From: an uncultured Flavobacteriaceae bacterium
GTDB taxonomy: Bacteria; Bacteroidota; Bacteroidia; Flavobacteriales; Flavobacteriaceae
Length of the DNA stretch: 64,000 bases
Assembly (NCBI GenBank): GCA_947494825.1
Contig: CANLWN010000004.1
Span: 186,001-250,000 of the forward strand
Reading direction: 5' to 3'
Shown here: positions 1-8,124 of the stretch, piece by piece
How the letters are laid out: every line of letters begins with the position of its first letter
Position numbering within the stretch: position 1 is the stretch's first letter
Program-made: the position numbers and the translations under genes
The notes under the pieces: model-generated
The model's input: only the letters and a program-made list of their open reading frames with translations
What the model was told of the DNA's origin: nothing
The model's database searches: none

Positions 1-799
1 ATAGACATCCAACTCATAATTAAGGCAACATTTTAGTTTGCCGCATTGTCCGGCAAGTTTCTGGGGATTAAGGGAGAGTTGCTGGTAACGTGCAGCCGCG
101 GTGCTTACCGATCTAAAGTCGGTCAGCCAAGTGGAACAACAAAGCTCCCTGCCACAGGACCCGATTCCCCCCAAGCGCTGTGCTTCCTGCCGATAGCCTA
201 TTTGGCGCATCTCGATTCGAATGCCGAAGGCTTTTGCCATATCCTTGATCAACTGGCGAAAGTCTACCCGTTCCTCTGCGGTGTAGTAGAAGGTGGCCTT
301 GGAGCCATCGCCCTGAAACTCTACATCGGAAATCTTCATTTGCAGTCCCAAAATAATGGCTATTTCCCGAGAGCGTTTTTTTATCTCCTCTTCCCGGTTC
401 CTGCATTTTTGCCATTGATCGATATCCCTTTGGGAAGCTTTGCGGTATAGCTTGGGAAGGTCGCTATCCTTCGCATCCACCTTTTTCCTTTTCATCTGCA
501 CCCTTACCAACTCTCCGGTAAGCGTTACCATGCCTACATCATGGCCCGATTTTGCCTGGGTGGCGACGATATCCCCTATGGAGAGGGATAGGTTATCCGG
601 ATTCCTGAAAAAATCTTTTCGGCTATTTTTAAACCGCACCTCAACACAGTCAAATGGTTTTTCCCCAGTAGGTAGGGACATATTGGAAAGCCAATCAAAA
701 ACCGTTAATTTATTACAACCATCTGTGCCACAAGTACCATTGTTCTTGCATCCACGCGGTTGTCCGTCTTTACCGGTCGAACAACTGCTACAACCCATA
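1..799 (-). CDS. ricT: PSP1 domain protein, RicT-like (3' end outside window)
   Basis: The frame is open from an ATG at 799 to the window edge, giving 266 residues of an unfinished protein. The N-terminus is cysteine-rich (C3, C6, C17, C23, C28). The later part carries the PSP1/RicT cysteine signatures GSCGRELCC and GQCGKLKCC. In Bacillus, RicT (YaaT) is part of a Fe-S containing complex that acts on RNA maturation and development; the role in Bacteroidota is less clear. In flavobacteria this gene often sits just upstream of the gliding gene gldH, which would lie off the left edge (synteny from memory). The family call is firm; the function is inferred. Longer open frames on the opposite strand here are shadows. 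Confidence 0.85.
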
Positions 800-928
800 A
801 TCTATATCTTGATTTAACAAAAACCCGTTGTTTTTGCTAAAATAGGTTCATACTAATTTCCCCAAAGATAGTACAAATTGTAGCGGATGCGAAATACGAA
901 GGACGCGGTAAAAACGGATTTTTGGGAT

Positions 929-1960
929 TCACTTCTTAAATTTCAGGACCTCGGAACGTCCTTTTTTAAAAATCTTGTTGCTTGCGCCTTTCCCCTTTCT
1001 TAATTTCTTTTGCTCTTCAAAAGGCAGGTTGTGCACCTGTTTGCACTGGTCCGAGCAACAGTTGTCCATGGCCCTGGCACATGCTTTACATTGAATGAAC
1101 AACAAATGGCAGGCTTCGTTGGCACAGTTCACATGTGTATCGCAGGGCTTCCCACATTGATGGCAGTGGGCAATGATATCCTCCGAAATACGTTCGCCCC
1201 TTCGGTGGTCAAAAACAAAATTTTTGCCCCTAAACTTGTTCTCCAGTTGCTGTTGCTCTACTTGTCGTGCATATTCAATAATGCCCCCTTCCAATTGATA
1301 CACCTTTTTAAAGCCTTTGTGCTTATAGTAGGCACTTGCCTTTTCACATCGGATCCCACCCGTACAGTACATGACCAATTTCTTGTCCTCCTTATGGTCT
1401 GCAAGATCTTTTTCTATGATATCGAGTGAATCCCGAAAGGTATCCACATCAGGGGTGATGGCATTCTCAAAGTGTCCTATTTCACTTTCGTAGTGGTTGC
1501 GCATATCAACCAAAAGGGTATCGTCATCCTCAATAAGCGCATTGAATTCCTTGGCATTTACATGCGTCCCTTTGTTGGTAACATCGAAGGTGTCGTCATC
1601 CAAGCCATCTGCCACGATCTTTTTTCGGATTTTTACCTTAAGCTTTAAAAAAGACATATTGTCCTGTTCAATAGCTATGTTCAGGCGGATATTCTCCAAA
1701 AAACGAATACTGTCCAAGTGATTTTTGAAGGCCTCAAAATTCTCGGCAGGAACGGATAGTTGTGCATTTACTCCCTCATGGGCCACATAAATGCGGCCCA
1801 GGACGTCCAGTGCGTTCCAGTGAATAAACAAATGGTTCCTAAATATGGTCGTGTTGTGAATATGCGCATAGGCATAAAAAGAAATCGTAAGGCGTTCCTT
1901 TCCCGCTTTTTCGATCAATGCAGCCCTTTCCTTTGCGCTTAATGTATTGTACAGTTGCAT
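929..1960 (-). CDS. trhO: tRNA uridine 34 5-hydroxylase, rhodanese family
   Basis: This 343-residue protein matches TrhO/YceA, which uses oxygen to hydroxylate U34 in tRNA as a step toward 5-(carboxy)methoxyuridine. An N-terminal acylphosphatase-like part spans roughly residues 1-115. A rhodanese domain follows, with the active loop CTGGIRCEK whose catalytic Cys is C199. The C-terminus is a Cys-rich zinc-knuckle-like tail (about residues 265-310, with HCHQCGKPC and CNCCSDQC-type pairs) and a basic end. Length is near the usual 320-350. The start at 1960 gives the family N-terminus. The gene lies downstream of a candidate small terminated transcript on the same strand and is divergent from recA. 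Confidence 0.92.
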   Translation of the reverse strand: MQLYNTLSAKERAALIEKAGKERLTISFYAYAHIHNTTIFRNHLFIHWNALDVLGRIYVAHEGVNAQLSVPAENFEAFKNHLDSIRFLENIRLNIAIEQDNMSFLKLKVKIRKKIVADGLDDDTFDVTNKGTHVNAKEFNALIEDDDTLLVDMRNHYESEIGHFENAITPDVDTFRDSLDIIEKDLADHKEDKKLVMYCTGGIRCEKASAYYKHKGFKKVYQLEGGIIEYARQVEQQQLENKFRGKNFVFDHRRGERISEDIIAHCHQCGKPCDTHVNCANEACHLLFIQCKACARAMDNCCSDQCKQVHNLPFEEQKKLRKGKGASNKIFKKGRSEVLKFKK

Positions 1961-2032
1961 GCTATACCTCTAGATTAAGTTGAAGAAATTGTTTAGGGTG
2001 CAAAAATAATCATAATACGGTCTATAAATTAA

Positions 2033-2062
2033 AAAGAGCCTTGAAAATTTTCAAGGCTCTTT
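2033..2062 (-). terminator. Perfect 30-bp palindrome with U-tract on the minus strand
   Basis: The two 15-base arms (AAAGAGCCTTGAAAA and its exact complement) form a long hairpin. On the minus strand the hairpin runs directly into TTTTTAATTTAT, a typical intrinsic terminator tail; on the plus strand no T-run follows. It therefore terminates leftward transcription. It sits upstream of both divergent neighbours, trhO and recA, so it does not end either of them. That implies a separate short leftward transcript beginning between about 2100 and 2260. Confidence 0.75.
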
Positions 2063-2148
2063 GAAGACCACTCCATTTTTTCTTTTTCACAGAATTTAAA
2101 CCTAGGGTCGTGGCCACCGCTGCCCATGGGCCTTTTACAGCCATGGTA

Positions 2149-2156
2149 TATCTTTG
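2149..2156 (+). promoter_or_regulatory. Possible recA -7 box
   Basis: TATCTTTG matches the Bacteroidota -7 consensus TAnnTTTG and lies about 107 bases before the recA ATG. No convincing -33 TTG is seen at the right spacing, so this is tentative. It would overlap the small leftward transcript proposed on the other strand. Confidence 0.35.
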
Positions 2157-2262
2157 AACTATAGCACTTTTATAGCTTAGATACAGGTTTTCCAAAAAGG
2201 TTGCGTGCCCGTTGGGATATGCAAAAAGAAATGCTAATTTAGCATCCCTAAGATTATATGAA

Positions 2263-3270
2263 ATGAGTACCGAAAAAGACGCAAAATTAAAGGCCCTTAA
2301 GCTGACCCTTGACAAGTTGGATAAGACATACGGCAAGGGTGCCGTTATGAAGATGGGAGATAGTGTTGTTGAAGATGTGGAAGTAATTCCTTCCGGTTCC
2401 CTTGGTCTGGACGTTGCTTTGGGCGTTGGTGGGTATCCTCGGGGTAGGGTAATAGAAATCTACGGTCCCGAGTCTTCGGGTAAGACCACACTTACCCTGC
2501 ATGCCATGGCGGAGGCCCAAAAGAACGGTGGTATAGCGGCCTTTATTGATGCGGAACATGCTTTTGATCGCTTTTACGCGAAAAACTTGGGTGTGGATAT
2601 CGATAATTTGATCATCTCGCAGCCCGACCATGGGGAGCAAGCATTGGAGATTGCCGATAATTTAATTCGTTCCGGTGCCATTGATATTGTCATTATCGAT
2701 TCCGTCGCCGCCTTGACCCCAAAAAGTGAAATAGAGGGGGAAATGGGCGATTCCAAGATGGGACTTCATGCACGCCTCATGTCACAGGCGCTCCGGAAGC
2801 TGACCTCTACCATAAGCAAGACCAATTGCACGGTGGTCTTTATCAATCAATTGCGTGAAAAAATTGGGGTGATGTTCGGAAATCCGGAAACGACCACAGG
2901 GGGCAATGCACTCAAATTTTACGCCTCGGTGCGGCTCGATATCAGAAGGTCTACCCAAATCAAGGATACCGACGGAAGCGTTCAGGGCAACAAGACCCGT
3001 GTAAAGGTGGTGAAGAACAAAGTGGCCCCGCCCTTTAGAACGGCCGAATTTGATATTATGTACGGCGAAGGGATTTCCAAGGTTGGAGAGATCCTTGACC
3101 TGGGGGTAGAATATGAAATTATCAAGAAAAGTGGTTCCTGGTTCAGTTATGGCGACACCAAACTGGGACAGGGACGGGATGCGGTAAAAAGCCTACTTCA
3201 AGATAACCCCGAGCTCTCCGAAGAATTGGAAGCCAAAATAAAGGAAGCCATCAAGGTGGTAAAGGCCTAA
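2263..3270 (+). CDS. recA: Recombinase RecA
   Basis: This encodes 335 residues. RecA forms ATP-dependent filaments on single-stranded DNA and drives homologous pairing and recombinational repair. The Walker A loop GPESSGKT, the Walker B strand [11 protein letters not shown], the L1/L2 region with [21 protein letters not shown], and the C-terminal domain are all present in order. The ATG at 2263 (MSTEKDAKL...) gives the normal flavobacterial N-terminus. A longer in-frame start at 2212 would add 17 residues with no family counterpart and was not used. The acidic C-terminal tail is short. The next gene, a lipoprotein, begins about 90 bases downstream. Confidence 0.97.
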   Translation: MSTEKDAKLKALKLTLDKLDKTYGKGAVMKMGDSVVEDVEVIPSGSLGLDVALGVGGYPRGRVIEIYGPESSGKTTLTLHAMAEAQKNGGIAAFIDAEHAFDRFYAKNLGVDIDNLIISQPDHGEQALEIADNLIRSGAIDIVIIDSVAALTPKSEIEGEMGDSKMGLHARLMSQALRKLTSTISKTNCTVVFINQLREKIGVMFGNPETTTGGNALKFYASVRLDIRRSTQIKDTDGSVQGNKTRVKVVKNKVAPPFRTAEFDIMYGEGISKVGEILDLGVEYEIIKKSGSWFSYGDTKLGQGRDAVKSLLQDNPELSEELEAKIKEAIKVVKA

Positions 3271-3357
3271 ACCAAAATTCGGGTATTTCGGCGGATTTGC
3301 TCTTTTAACTACGCAACCTTTGTCAAGGCCCAACATCTTTAAACTAAAAAAGTAAAG

Positions 3358-3792
3358 ATGGCTGTAAAGAAGATCTTTTTTATCCTTTTTATTGCTCTGG
3401 CAACACTCCTCTTTACATCATGCGATATTGATGATGGAGTAAGTTTCAATTTTGTTCCCTTGCAGATTGTAAGCGTGGAGGTTCCGGAATCCTTTGATTT
3501 AAATCGCACCCATCAAATACGCGTCACCTATTTAAGGCCCAACGGTTGCACCAGCTTTCAAGGATTTGATATTAGCAACCCGGACACAACGGTCCGCAAT
3601 GTGGTCGTAATCGGTGCCGTTAGGGCCGATGAGGCGTGCTCCCAGGAAACAGCCGAGGTGGAGGTCTCGTTTGACTTTATCGCTTTGTTTACAGACACCT
3701 ACTTATTTCGGTTTTGGACCGGTGAAGACACGGATGGGGAATCTCAATATTTAGAAGTGGAGGTACCTGTCAATGCAACGCCAATCAATTGA
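3358..3792 (+). CDS. Small lipoprotein of unknown function
   Basis: This 144-residue protein has a lipoprotein signal peptide: a basic start, a hydrophobic stretch and a lipobox ending TSC with the lipidated Cys at residue 22. The following residues DIDDG are acidic. The mature part is predicted to be beta-rich (alternating hydrophobic residues) and has two further cysteines near residues 63 and 94 that could pair. No known catalytic motif is visible. It ends about 34 bases before the ECF sigma gene and may share its transcript. An envelope location is well supported; the function is unknown. Confidence 0.8.
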   Translation: MAVKKIFFILFIALATLLFTSCDIDDGVSFNFVPLQIVSVEVPESFDLNRTHQIRVTYLRPNGCTSFQGFDISNPDTTVRNVVVIGAVRADEACSQETAEVEVSFDFIALFTDTYLFRFWTGEDTDGESQYLEVEVPVNATPIN

Positions 3793-3826
3793 TTTAAGTA
3801 AGTAGATAATCTAACCAACACGTATT

Positions 3827-4393
3827 TTGAGTCTGGAAGAACTCATAGCCAATTGCAAAAAAGGCAATAGAACAGCCCAAGAACAGCTTTATAGGAAGTA
3901 TTCCCGTATTCTGTTTGGTATCTGCCTTAAGTACTCCCGCAATAAAACGGAAGCGGAGGATAATCTGCATGATAGCTTTATGACCATTTTCAGCAAAATC
4001 GACCAGTTTAAGTTCAAAGGTTCCTTTGAGGGTTGGATCAAACGGATTACGGTGAATACCGTGTTGCAGAAGTACCGTAAGGAGGAATATTTAAACGTGG
4101 TCTCGGAAAATATCCAGGAAGAGGCCGAAGTAGATTCGGGCTATGCCGATATTAGTTTGGCGACCCTGTTGCAATATATACAGGAATTGCCCAACAAGTA
4201 CAGGCTTACCTTTAATCTATACGTTTTGGATGGATATACGCATAAGGAAATTGCGGGGCTGTTGGGCACATCTTCCGGAACTTCAAAATCCAATCTTGCA
4301 CGGGCAAGAATGATTTTAAAAGAAAAAATAGAGACCGACCGCACCAAGGTAATCGTTGGTATGCTGGTCTTTTTTTTGGGGTCTTATGTATAA
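3827..4393 (+). CDS. ECF-type RNA polymerase sigma factor
   Basis: The 188-residue product has region 2 near residues 20-85 (EQLYRKYSRILFGICLKY, then the EAEDNLHDSF helix) and region 4 near 110-165 with a helix-turn-helix around YTHKEIAGLLGTSSGTSKS. It directs RNA polymerase to a specific promoter set, usually in response to envelope signals. The start is TTG at 3827, which gives the family-typical SLEELIANCKKGN N-terminus; no ATG fits. The next gene encodes a membrane-anchored protein whose N-terminus probably holds the sigma factor, so the pair likely forms a signalling unit. The target genes are not known. Confidence 0.88.
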   Translation: MSLEELIANCKKGNRTAQEQLYRKYSRILFGICLKYSRNKTEAEDNLHDSFMTIFSKIDQFKFKGSFEGWIKRITVNTVLQKYRKEEYLNVVSENIQEEAEVDSGYADISLATLLQYIQELPNKYRLTFNLYVLDGYTHKEIAGLLGTSSGTSKSNLARARMILKEKIETDRTKVIVGMLVFFLGSYV

Positions 4394-4441
4394 GGTCTTG
4401 AAGAGGGAAAGAACATATAAAATTGCATAATTCATTGCAAC

Positions 4442-5968
4442 ATGAGTAAGAAAAAAATTGACAATTTGTTCCTAGCAAAGTTGAAGGACTTTGGTGAAGT
4501 TCCCGACGAAAAAGTCTGGAAGGCCATTGTTACTTCCCTGGACCAAAAGAAAAAAACCCGCAGGGTAATCCCCATTTGGTGGAGGCTTGGCGGTGTGGCT
4601 GCGCTATTGGCCATTGTATTTTATTTGACAGACCCCTTGAGCGATACGGAAGGTGATACCATTATTACGGATACGCCTCAGGTCGAGGAAAACGACGGTA
4701 CACTTAGGGACAGTTTTGAGGTCCCCGAAACGGCTGATGAAAAAGTAGCAACATCCCCGGAAAACACCGAGAGCGGTACCAAGGAAGACCAGCAAACGCC
4801 CTCCTTGAATACATCCCCCCAGGACACAGGTGAAAACGCACAATTGGCAGGTACGGATAAAGGAACAAACGAAAAAGAAACCCAAGTTGCGAACGTGAAG
4901 GGGTCGGCAAGGAACAAAACGACCCAAATTGCCGCGACGGACACACAAAAGGATATAAGCAAGAATCAGGTCCCTGTTGACAGGGATAAAAATGTGGTGG
5001 CAATGACGGAAGGAAGGACCAAGAACGACCCGGACAGCGTGGGGGAGAATACCCCTGTGGAGGAAAAGGGCAAGGATGGACTCCCTGTTGAATCCAACTT
5101 GAAAAACCCTTCCAGGACGGAGGGAATAGCGGAAGCTCAAGGGCAAAAGGAAGAGAATACGGCGGAAGAAGCAAATAAAAAATCTATTTTCGAAGCCATT
5201 GCGGAACAGGAAGAGGAAACCCTGGTAACAGAAAACAAGGGTGGTAAATGGTCCGTAGGACCAAATGTAGCTCCGGTATTTTTCGATTCCTTCGGCGAGG
5301 GATCTCCGATCCATTCGAGCTTTGCCTCCAATTCCAAATCCGGGAATTTAAATCTCAGTTATGGGCTTTCCGTTTCTTACGAGCTCAGCAAGAAATTGAG
5401 CGTCCGCACGGGAGTCCACAGAGTGGATTATGGCTACGATACCGATGAAATCTTATTCTCCTCATCCATAGATGGCTCTACCAATGACATCATTGATAAT
5501 ATTAATTATGCCCAAGCTTCTAGAAATTTGGTGGTGCAGAGCAAGGCCGATGGTAATCTCGATTTTGCGTCGGCCAACCTTGAGTTTGCTGCGGATGTTC
5601 CCTCGGTAGATGGTAGGATGGTACAGGAATTTGGTTACCTGGAAGTACCGTTGGAACTCAACTATGCCCTGGTAGATAAAAAAGTTGGGGTAAACATCGT
5701 TGGCGGTGTAAGCTCCCTGTTCCTCGTGGACAATTCCATTACGTTGGTGGGCAACGGACTTTCCACAGAAGTAGGGGAGGCCAATAATTTAAACAGTGTA
5801 AACTTTAGTACAAACATAGGTTTTGGTATAAATTATAAGTTTAACCCTAAGGTACAATTGAATGTGGAGCCTGTATTTAAATATCAACTGAACACTTTTT
5901 CGGAAACGGCTGGCAGTTTTAGACCGTTTTCCATAGGTGTCTACAGCGGGCTCAATTTTAAATTTTAA
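4442..5968 (+). CDS. Trans-envelope protein: cytoplasmic N-terminus, one membrane helix, outer-membrane barrel-like C-terminus
   Basis: Residues 1-42 are short, basic and cytoplasmic-like, with the motif DFGEVPDEKVWKAI common to flavobacterial anti-sigma-like proteins. One membrane helix follows at about 45-62. Residues 63-265 are a hydrophilic low-complexity linker rich in E, D, T, N and K. Residues 268-508 look like a small outer-membrane beta-barrel (alternating aromatic/hydrophobic strands, final residue F). There is no N-terminal signal peptide. Following the ECF sigma gene at a 48-base distance, it is probably the sigma regulator, binding sigma inside the cell while reaching toward the outer membrane. 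The anti-sigma role is inferred. Confidence 0.75.
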   Translation: MSKKKIDNLFLAKLKDFGEVPDEKVWKAIVTSLDQKKKTRRVIPIWWRLGGVAALLAIVFYLTDPLSDTEGDTIITDTPQVEENDGTLRDSFEVPETADEKVATSPENTESGTKEDQQTPSLNTSPQDTGENAQLAGTDKGTNEKETQVANVKGSARNKTTQIAATDTQKDISKNQVPVDRDKNVVAMTEGRTKNDPDSVGENTPVEEKGKDGLPVESNLKNPSRTEGIAEAQGQKEENTAEEANKKSIFEAIAEQEEETLVTENKGGKWSVGPNVAPVFFDSFGEGSPIHSSFASNSKSGNLNLSYGLSVSYELSKKLSVRTGVHRVDYGYDTDEILFSSSIDGSTNDIIDNINYAQASRNLVVQSKADGNLDFASANLEFAADVPSVDGRMVQEFGYLEVPLELNYALVDKKVGVNIVGGVSSLFLVDNSITLVGNGLSTEVGEANNLNSVNFSTNIGFGINYKFNPKVQLNVEPVFKYQLNTFSETAGSFRPFSIGVYSGLNFKF

Positions 5969-6013
5969 AGAGGTTGGTTAGGTTAGTTATTGCCCCAAGC
6001 AATAACGCCTTTG

Positions 6014-6045
6014 ACGCCCTGGCGATACCGTCAGGGCGTTTTTTC
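6014..6045 (+). terminator. Rho-independent terminator after the sigma/barrel pair
   Basis: Arms ACGCCCTG and CAGGGCGT enclose a 10-base loop and run into a T-tract. It ends the plus-strand transcript of the barrel gene. The convergent plsC gene terminates inside the right arm. Confidence 0.85.
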
Positions 6046-6798
6046 TGGTTCTTTGTGGCCCATATCGGCCTTTAGTTCCTGTAGAATCACATTTCTCACC
6101 TGTTCCCGCAGTATGGATTTATCCTCCTCTTTCAGTTGATCCGTTTTGAAAAAAGTATGTACCCTTACCCTGGTCCTACCCGGACCCCCGCTAAAAAAGG
6201 TGAACGAAAATCGCTTTTTGTTGTCATAGAAGGTAATGGGAACAACGGGAATGCCATGGGCTATGGTCATCTTAAAGGCGCCGTCCTTAAATTCGTCCAA
6301 CAGCACATGTTCCTCGGGGACCCCGCCTTCGGGAAAAATACAAATGCTCAGGCCTTGGCCCAACCTTCTTTGCGCCCGCATATAGACCCCTGTTCTACTC
6401 CTGCTGTCCTCACGATCTACCATGATGCAGACCCGTTTATAAAAAAACCCAAAAATGGGAATCTTCACCAATTCCTTCTTTCCCACAAAGACAAAGGGGT
6501 TTTTACTTGTTCTGAGCATGAGCATAATATCGAGCATACTGGTGTGGTTGGCCACCAACATATAACTCTTTCCCCGAACCATCTTCTGTTCCCGGATAAT
6601 CCTTGGGAAACACCCCATGCCATAAAGAATAGGTGCTGCCCATAGGTTGCGGGCCAGCCAAAAAAACTGGGGATAGGTCCTTTCGGAAAGGGTAGACAAC
6701 AAGAGGAATGGAAAAAAAAGTGCGATGGGAAGGGTAACCAAAATATAAAACCAAATACGGTAGAGGGTATAGCCAGTTTTTTTCAAAAGGGAAAGCAT
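6031..6798 (-). CDS. plsC: 1-acyl-sn-glycerol-3-phosphate acyltransferase
   Basis: The 255-residue protein belongs to the PlsC acyltransferase family, which esterifies the second position of lysophosphatidic acid to give phosphatidic acid at the inner membrane. The catalytic HX4D motif is NHTSMLD with H85 and D90. The second substrate motif, FPEGGV, is at about 155-160. A hydrophobic segment near residues 14-36 should anchor it in the membrane. Length is normal. Specificity for lysophosphatidate rather than another lysolipid is from family knowledge only. It is a single gene, convergent with the sigma/barrel pair and divergent from trpS. Confidence 0.9.
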   Translation of the reverse strand: MLSLLKKTGYTLYRIWFYILVTLPIALFFPFLLLSTLSERTYPQFFWLARNLWAAPILYGMGCFPRIIREQKMVRGKSYMLVANHTSMLDIMLMLRTSKNPFVFVGKKELVKIPIFGFFYKRVCIMVDREDSRSRTGVYMRAQRRLGQGLSICIFPEGGVPEEHVLLDEFKDGAFKMTIAHGIPVVPITFYDNKKRFSFTFFSGGPGRTRVRVHTFFKTDQLKEEDKSILREQVRNVILQELKADMGHKEPEKTP

Positions 6799-6968
6799 AG
6801 GGCCAAAAATACTAATTTAGCGCAGTATTCCTTTCATCTTTTTTGTGTTGGAATCCTTGTTTGGCCGATAATGCCAGCGACCGCGAGAAAGCCCTCAAAA
6901 CATACCAATAAGTATTTTTGTGGTTTTATTTCCTTTGGCACCGATGCCCGAATTAATCGGATTTCTTT

Positions 6969-6976
6969 TACCTTTG
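6969..6976 (+). promoter_or_regulatory. Possible trpS -7 box
   Basis: TACCTTTG is an exact TAnnTTTG match ending 19 bases before the trpS ATG. No -33 TTG is found at the normal 19-21 base spacing, so confidence is moderate. Confidence 0.4.
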
Positions 6977-6994
6977 AGGTCTTAATTCATTTAA

Positions 6995-7963
6995 ATGGCA
7001 CGAATCCTTACGGGAATACAGAGTACGGGGACCCCTCATCTGGGCAATATTTTGGGCGCAATAATCCCTGCAATTGGCATGGCTCAAGATCCAAAAAACG
7101 AATCCTTTCTCTTTATTGCGGATATGCATTCGCTCACCCAGATAAAGGACGGAAACACACTTCGCGCCAACACCTATGCAACCGCCGCGACTTGGATGGC
7201 CTTTGGGCTCGATATTGAAAAGACCGTCTTCTACCGTCAAAGTGATGTGCCACAGGTTACAGAGCTAGCCTGGTATCTCAGCTGTTTTTTTCCATATCAA
7301 CGGTTAACGCTTGCCCATTCCTTTAAGGACAAGGCGGATCGCTTGGAGGATGTTAATGCCGGTCTGTTTACCTATCCGATGTTGATGGCGGCCGATATTC
7401 TTCTATACGATGCCCATATCGTTCCGGTAGGTAAGGATCAATTGCAACATTTGGAAATGACACGTGATGTGGCCTCACGTTTTCACAATCAATTGGGGGA
7501 GGCCTTTGTACTGCCCGAGGCCCAGGTTCAGGAGGAGACGATGTACGTTCCCGGTACCGATGGTGAAAAAATGAGCAAAAGCAAGGGGAACATCATCGAT
7601 ATCTTTCAACCCGATAAAAAATTGCGGAAGCAAATTATGGGCATCGTAACGGACAGTACCCCTATGGAAGACCCGAAGGATCCCGACAGTGATAACGTAT
7701 TCGCCCTTTATAAAATACTCGCTTCGGCCGAGCAAATTGATGAAATGCGCTCCAATTACACCAACGGTAATTATGGGTATGGACATGCAAAGCAGGCGCT
7801 TTTTGAGCTTGTTCTTGAAAAATTCGGCAAGGCCAGGGAACAATTCGATTATTACATAAACCACCCCAAGGAAGTGGACGAAGCACTGTTTGTAGGGGCC
7901 GAAAAGGCCAGAAAAGTGGCTGATACCGTACTGGACAGGGTCAGGAACAAGTTGGGGTACTGA
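6995..7963 (+). CDS. trpS: Tryptophanyl-tRNA synthetase
   Basis: At 322 residues this is the usual length for bacterial TrpRS, a class Ic aminoacyl-tRNA synthetase that charges tRNA-Trp. The HIGH-type signature appears as TPHLGN (residues 13-18) and the KMSKS loop is intact at residues 192-196. The Rossmann core between them includes the conserved PVGKDQLQHLE substrate segment. The gene is monocistronic, starting close behind a TACCTTTG -7 box and ending at a convergent intergenic region with dprA that carries two operator-like repeats. Confidence 0.96.
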   Translation: MARILTGIQSTGTPHLGNILGAIIPAIGMAQDPKNESFLFIADMHSLTQIKDGNTLRANTYATAATWMAFGLDIEKTVFYRQSDVPQVTELAWYLSCFFPYQRLTLAHSFKDKADRLEDVNAGLFTYPMLMAADILLYDAHIVPVGKDQLQHLEMTRDVASRFHNQLGEAFVLPEAQVQEETMYVPGTDGEKMSKSKGNIIDIFQPDKKLRKQIMGIVTDSTPMEDPKDPDSDNVFALYKILASAEQIDEMRSNYTNGNYGYGHAKQALFELVLEKFGKAREQFDYYINHPKEVDEALFVGAEKARKVADTVLDRVRNKLGY

Positions 7964-7974
7964 TTTAGCGGGTA

Positions 7975-7992
7975 AAAAACCACTCGGTCGGT
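7975..7992. promoter_or_regulatory. TetR-type operator-like site 1 in the trpS/dprA convergent gap
   Basis: AAAAACCACTCGGTCGGT lies 12 bases after the trpS stop. Its reverse complement matches the operator in front of the tetR gene at 14 of 18 positions, including the full ACCGACC half-site; the other half is degenerate. A 15/18 identical copy lies 125 bases downstream in the same orientation. Neither neighbouring gene starts here, so what it controls is unclear. Confidence 0.45.
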
Positions 7993-8099
7993 TTAACATC
8001 CCAAGCTGCACCCTGTTTTTGTCTGACTTCGGATTTCTCAACCCCTTTTATCGATTAAGTACTGGAAACAATGCATTGAGCAGGCCTTAATTCTTAGGG

Positions 8100-8117
8100 A
8101 AAAACCGTTTGGTCGGT
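8100..8117. promoter_or_regulatory. TetR-type operator-like site 2 in the trpS/dprA convergent gap
   Basis: AAAAACCGTTTGGTCGGT is a direct repeat of the site at 7975 (15/18). It matches the site before the arsenosugar glycosyltransferase (AAAGACCATTTGGTTGGT at 37584) at 15 of 18 positions. It ends 8 bases from the dprA stop codon. Confidence 0.45.
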
Positions 8118-8124
8118 TAAAATG

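Larger units (their letters stand above)
2030..2190 (-). ncRNA. Candidate small RNA (or small-peptide transcript) between trhO and recA
   Basis: The existence of a strong leftward terminator at 2033-2062 in a divergent intergenic region is the main evidence. Inside the stretch the minus strand can form an imperfect 9-bp stem (CCAUGGCUG with CAGCGGUGG, one mismatch). The same region holds a 40-codon frame starting at the ATG at 2144, a basic peptide containing KKKKW, but its last codons form the terminator hairpin, which argues against a true CDS. A flavobacterial 6S RNA or another regulatory RNA is possible. The 5' end is not determined and no clear promoter was found. Confidence 0.35.

Noticed and set aside
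46-817. Two plus-strand open frames opposite ricT
   Set aside because: The minus strand encodes a clear PSP1/RicT protein with Cys motifs; the plus frames have no family features.
2033-2062. Palindrome as an SOS/LexA box for recA
   Set aside because: It is about 200 bases from the recA start and has a U-tract on the minus strand, so it fits a terminator better.
4604-5314. 236-codon minus frame opposite the barrel protein linker
   Set aside because: Cys- and Phe-rich mirror of a low-complexity coding strand; no motif or start signal.
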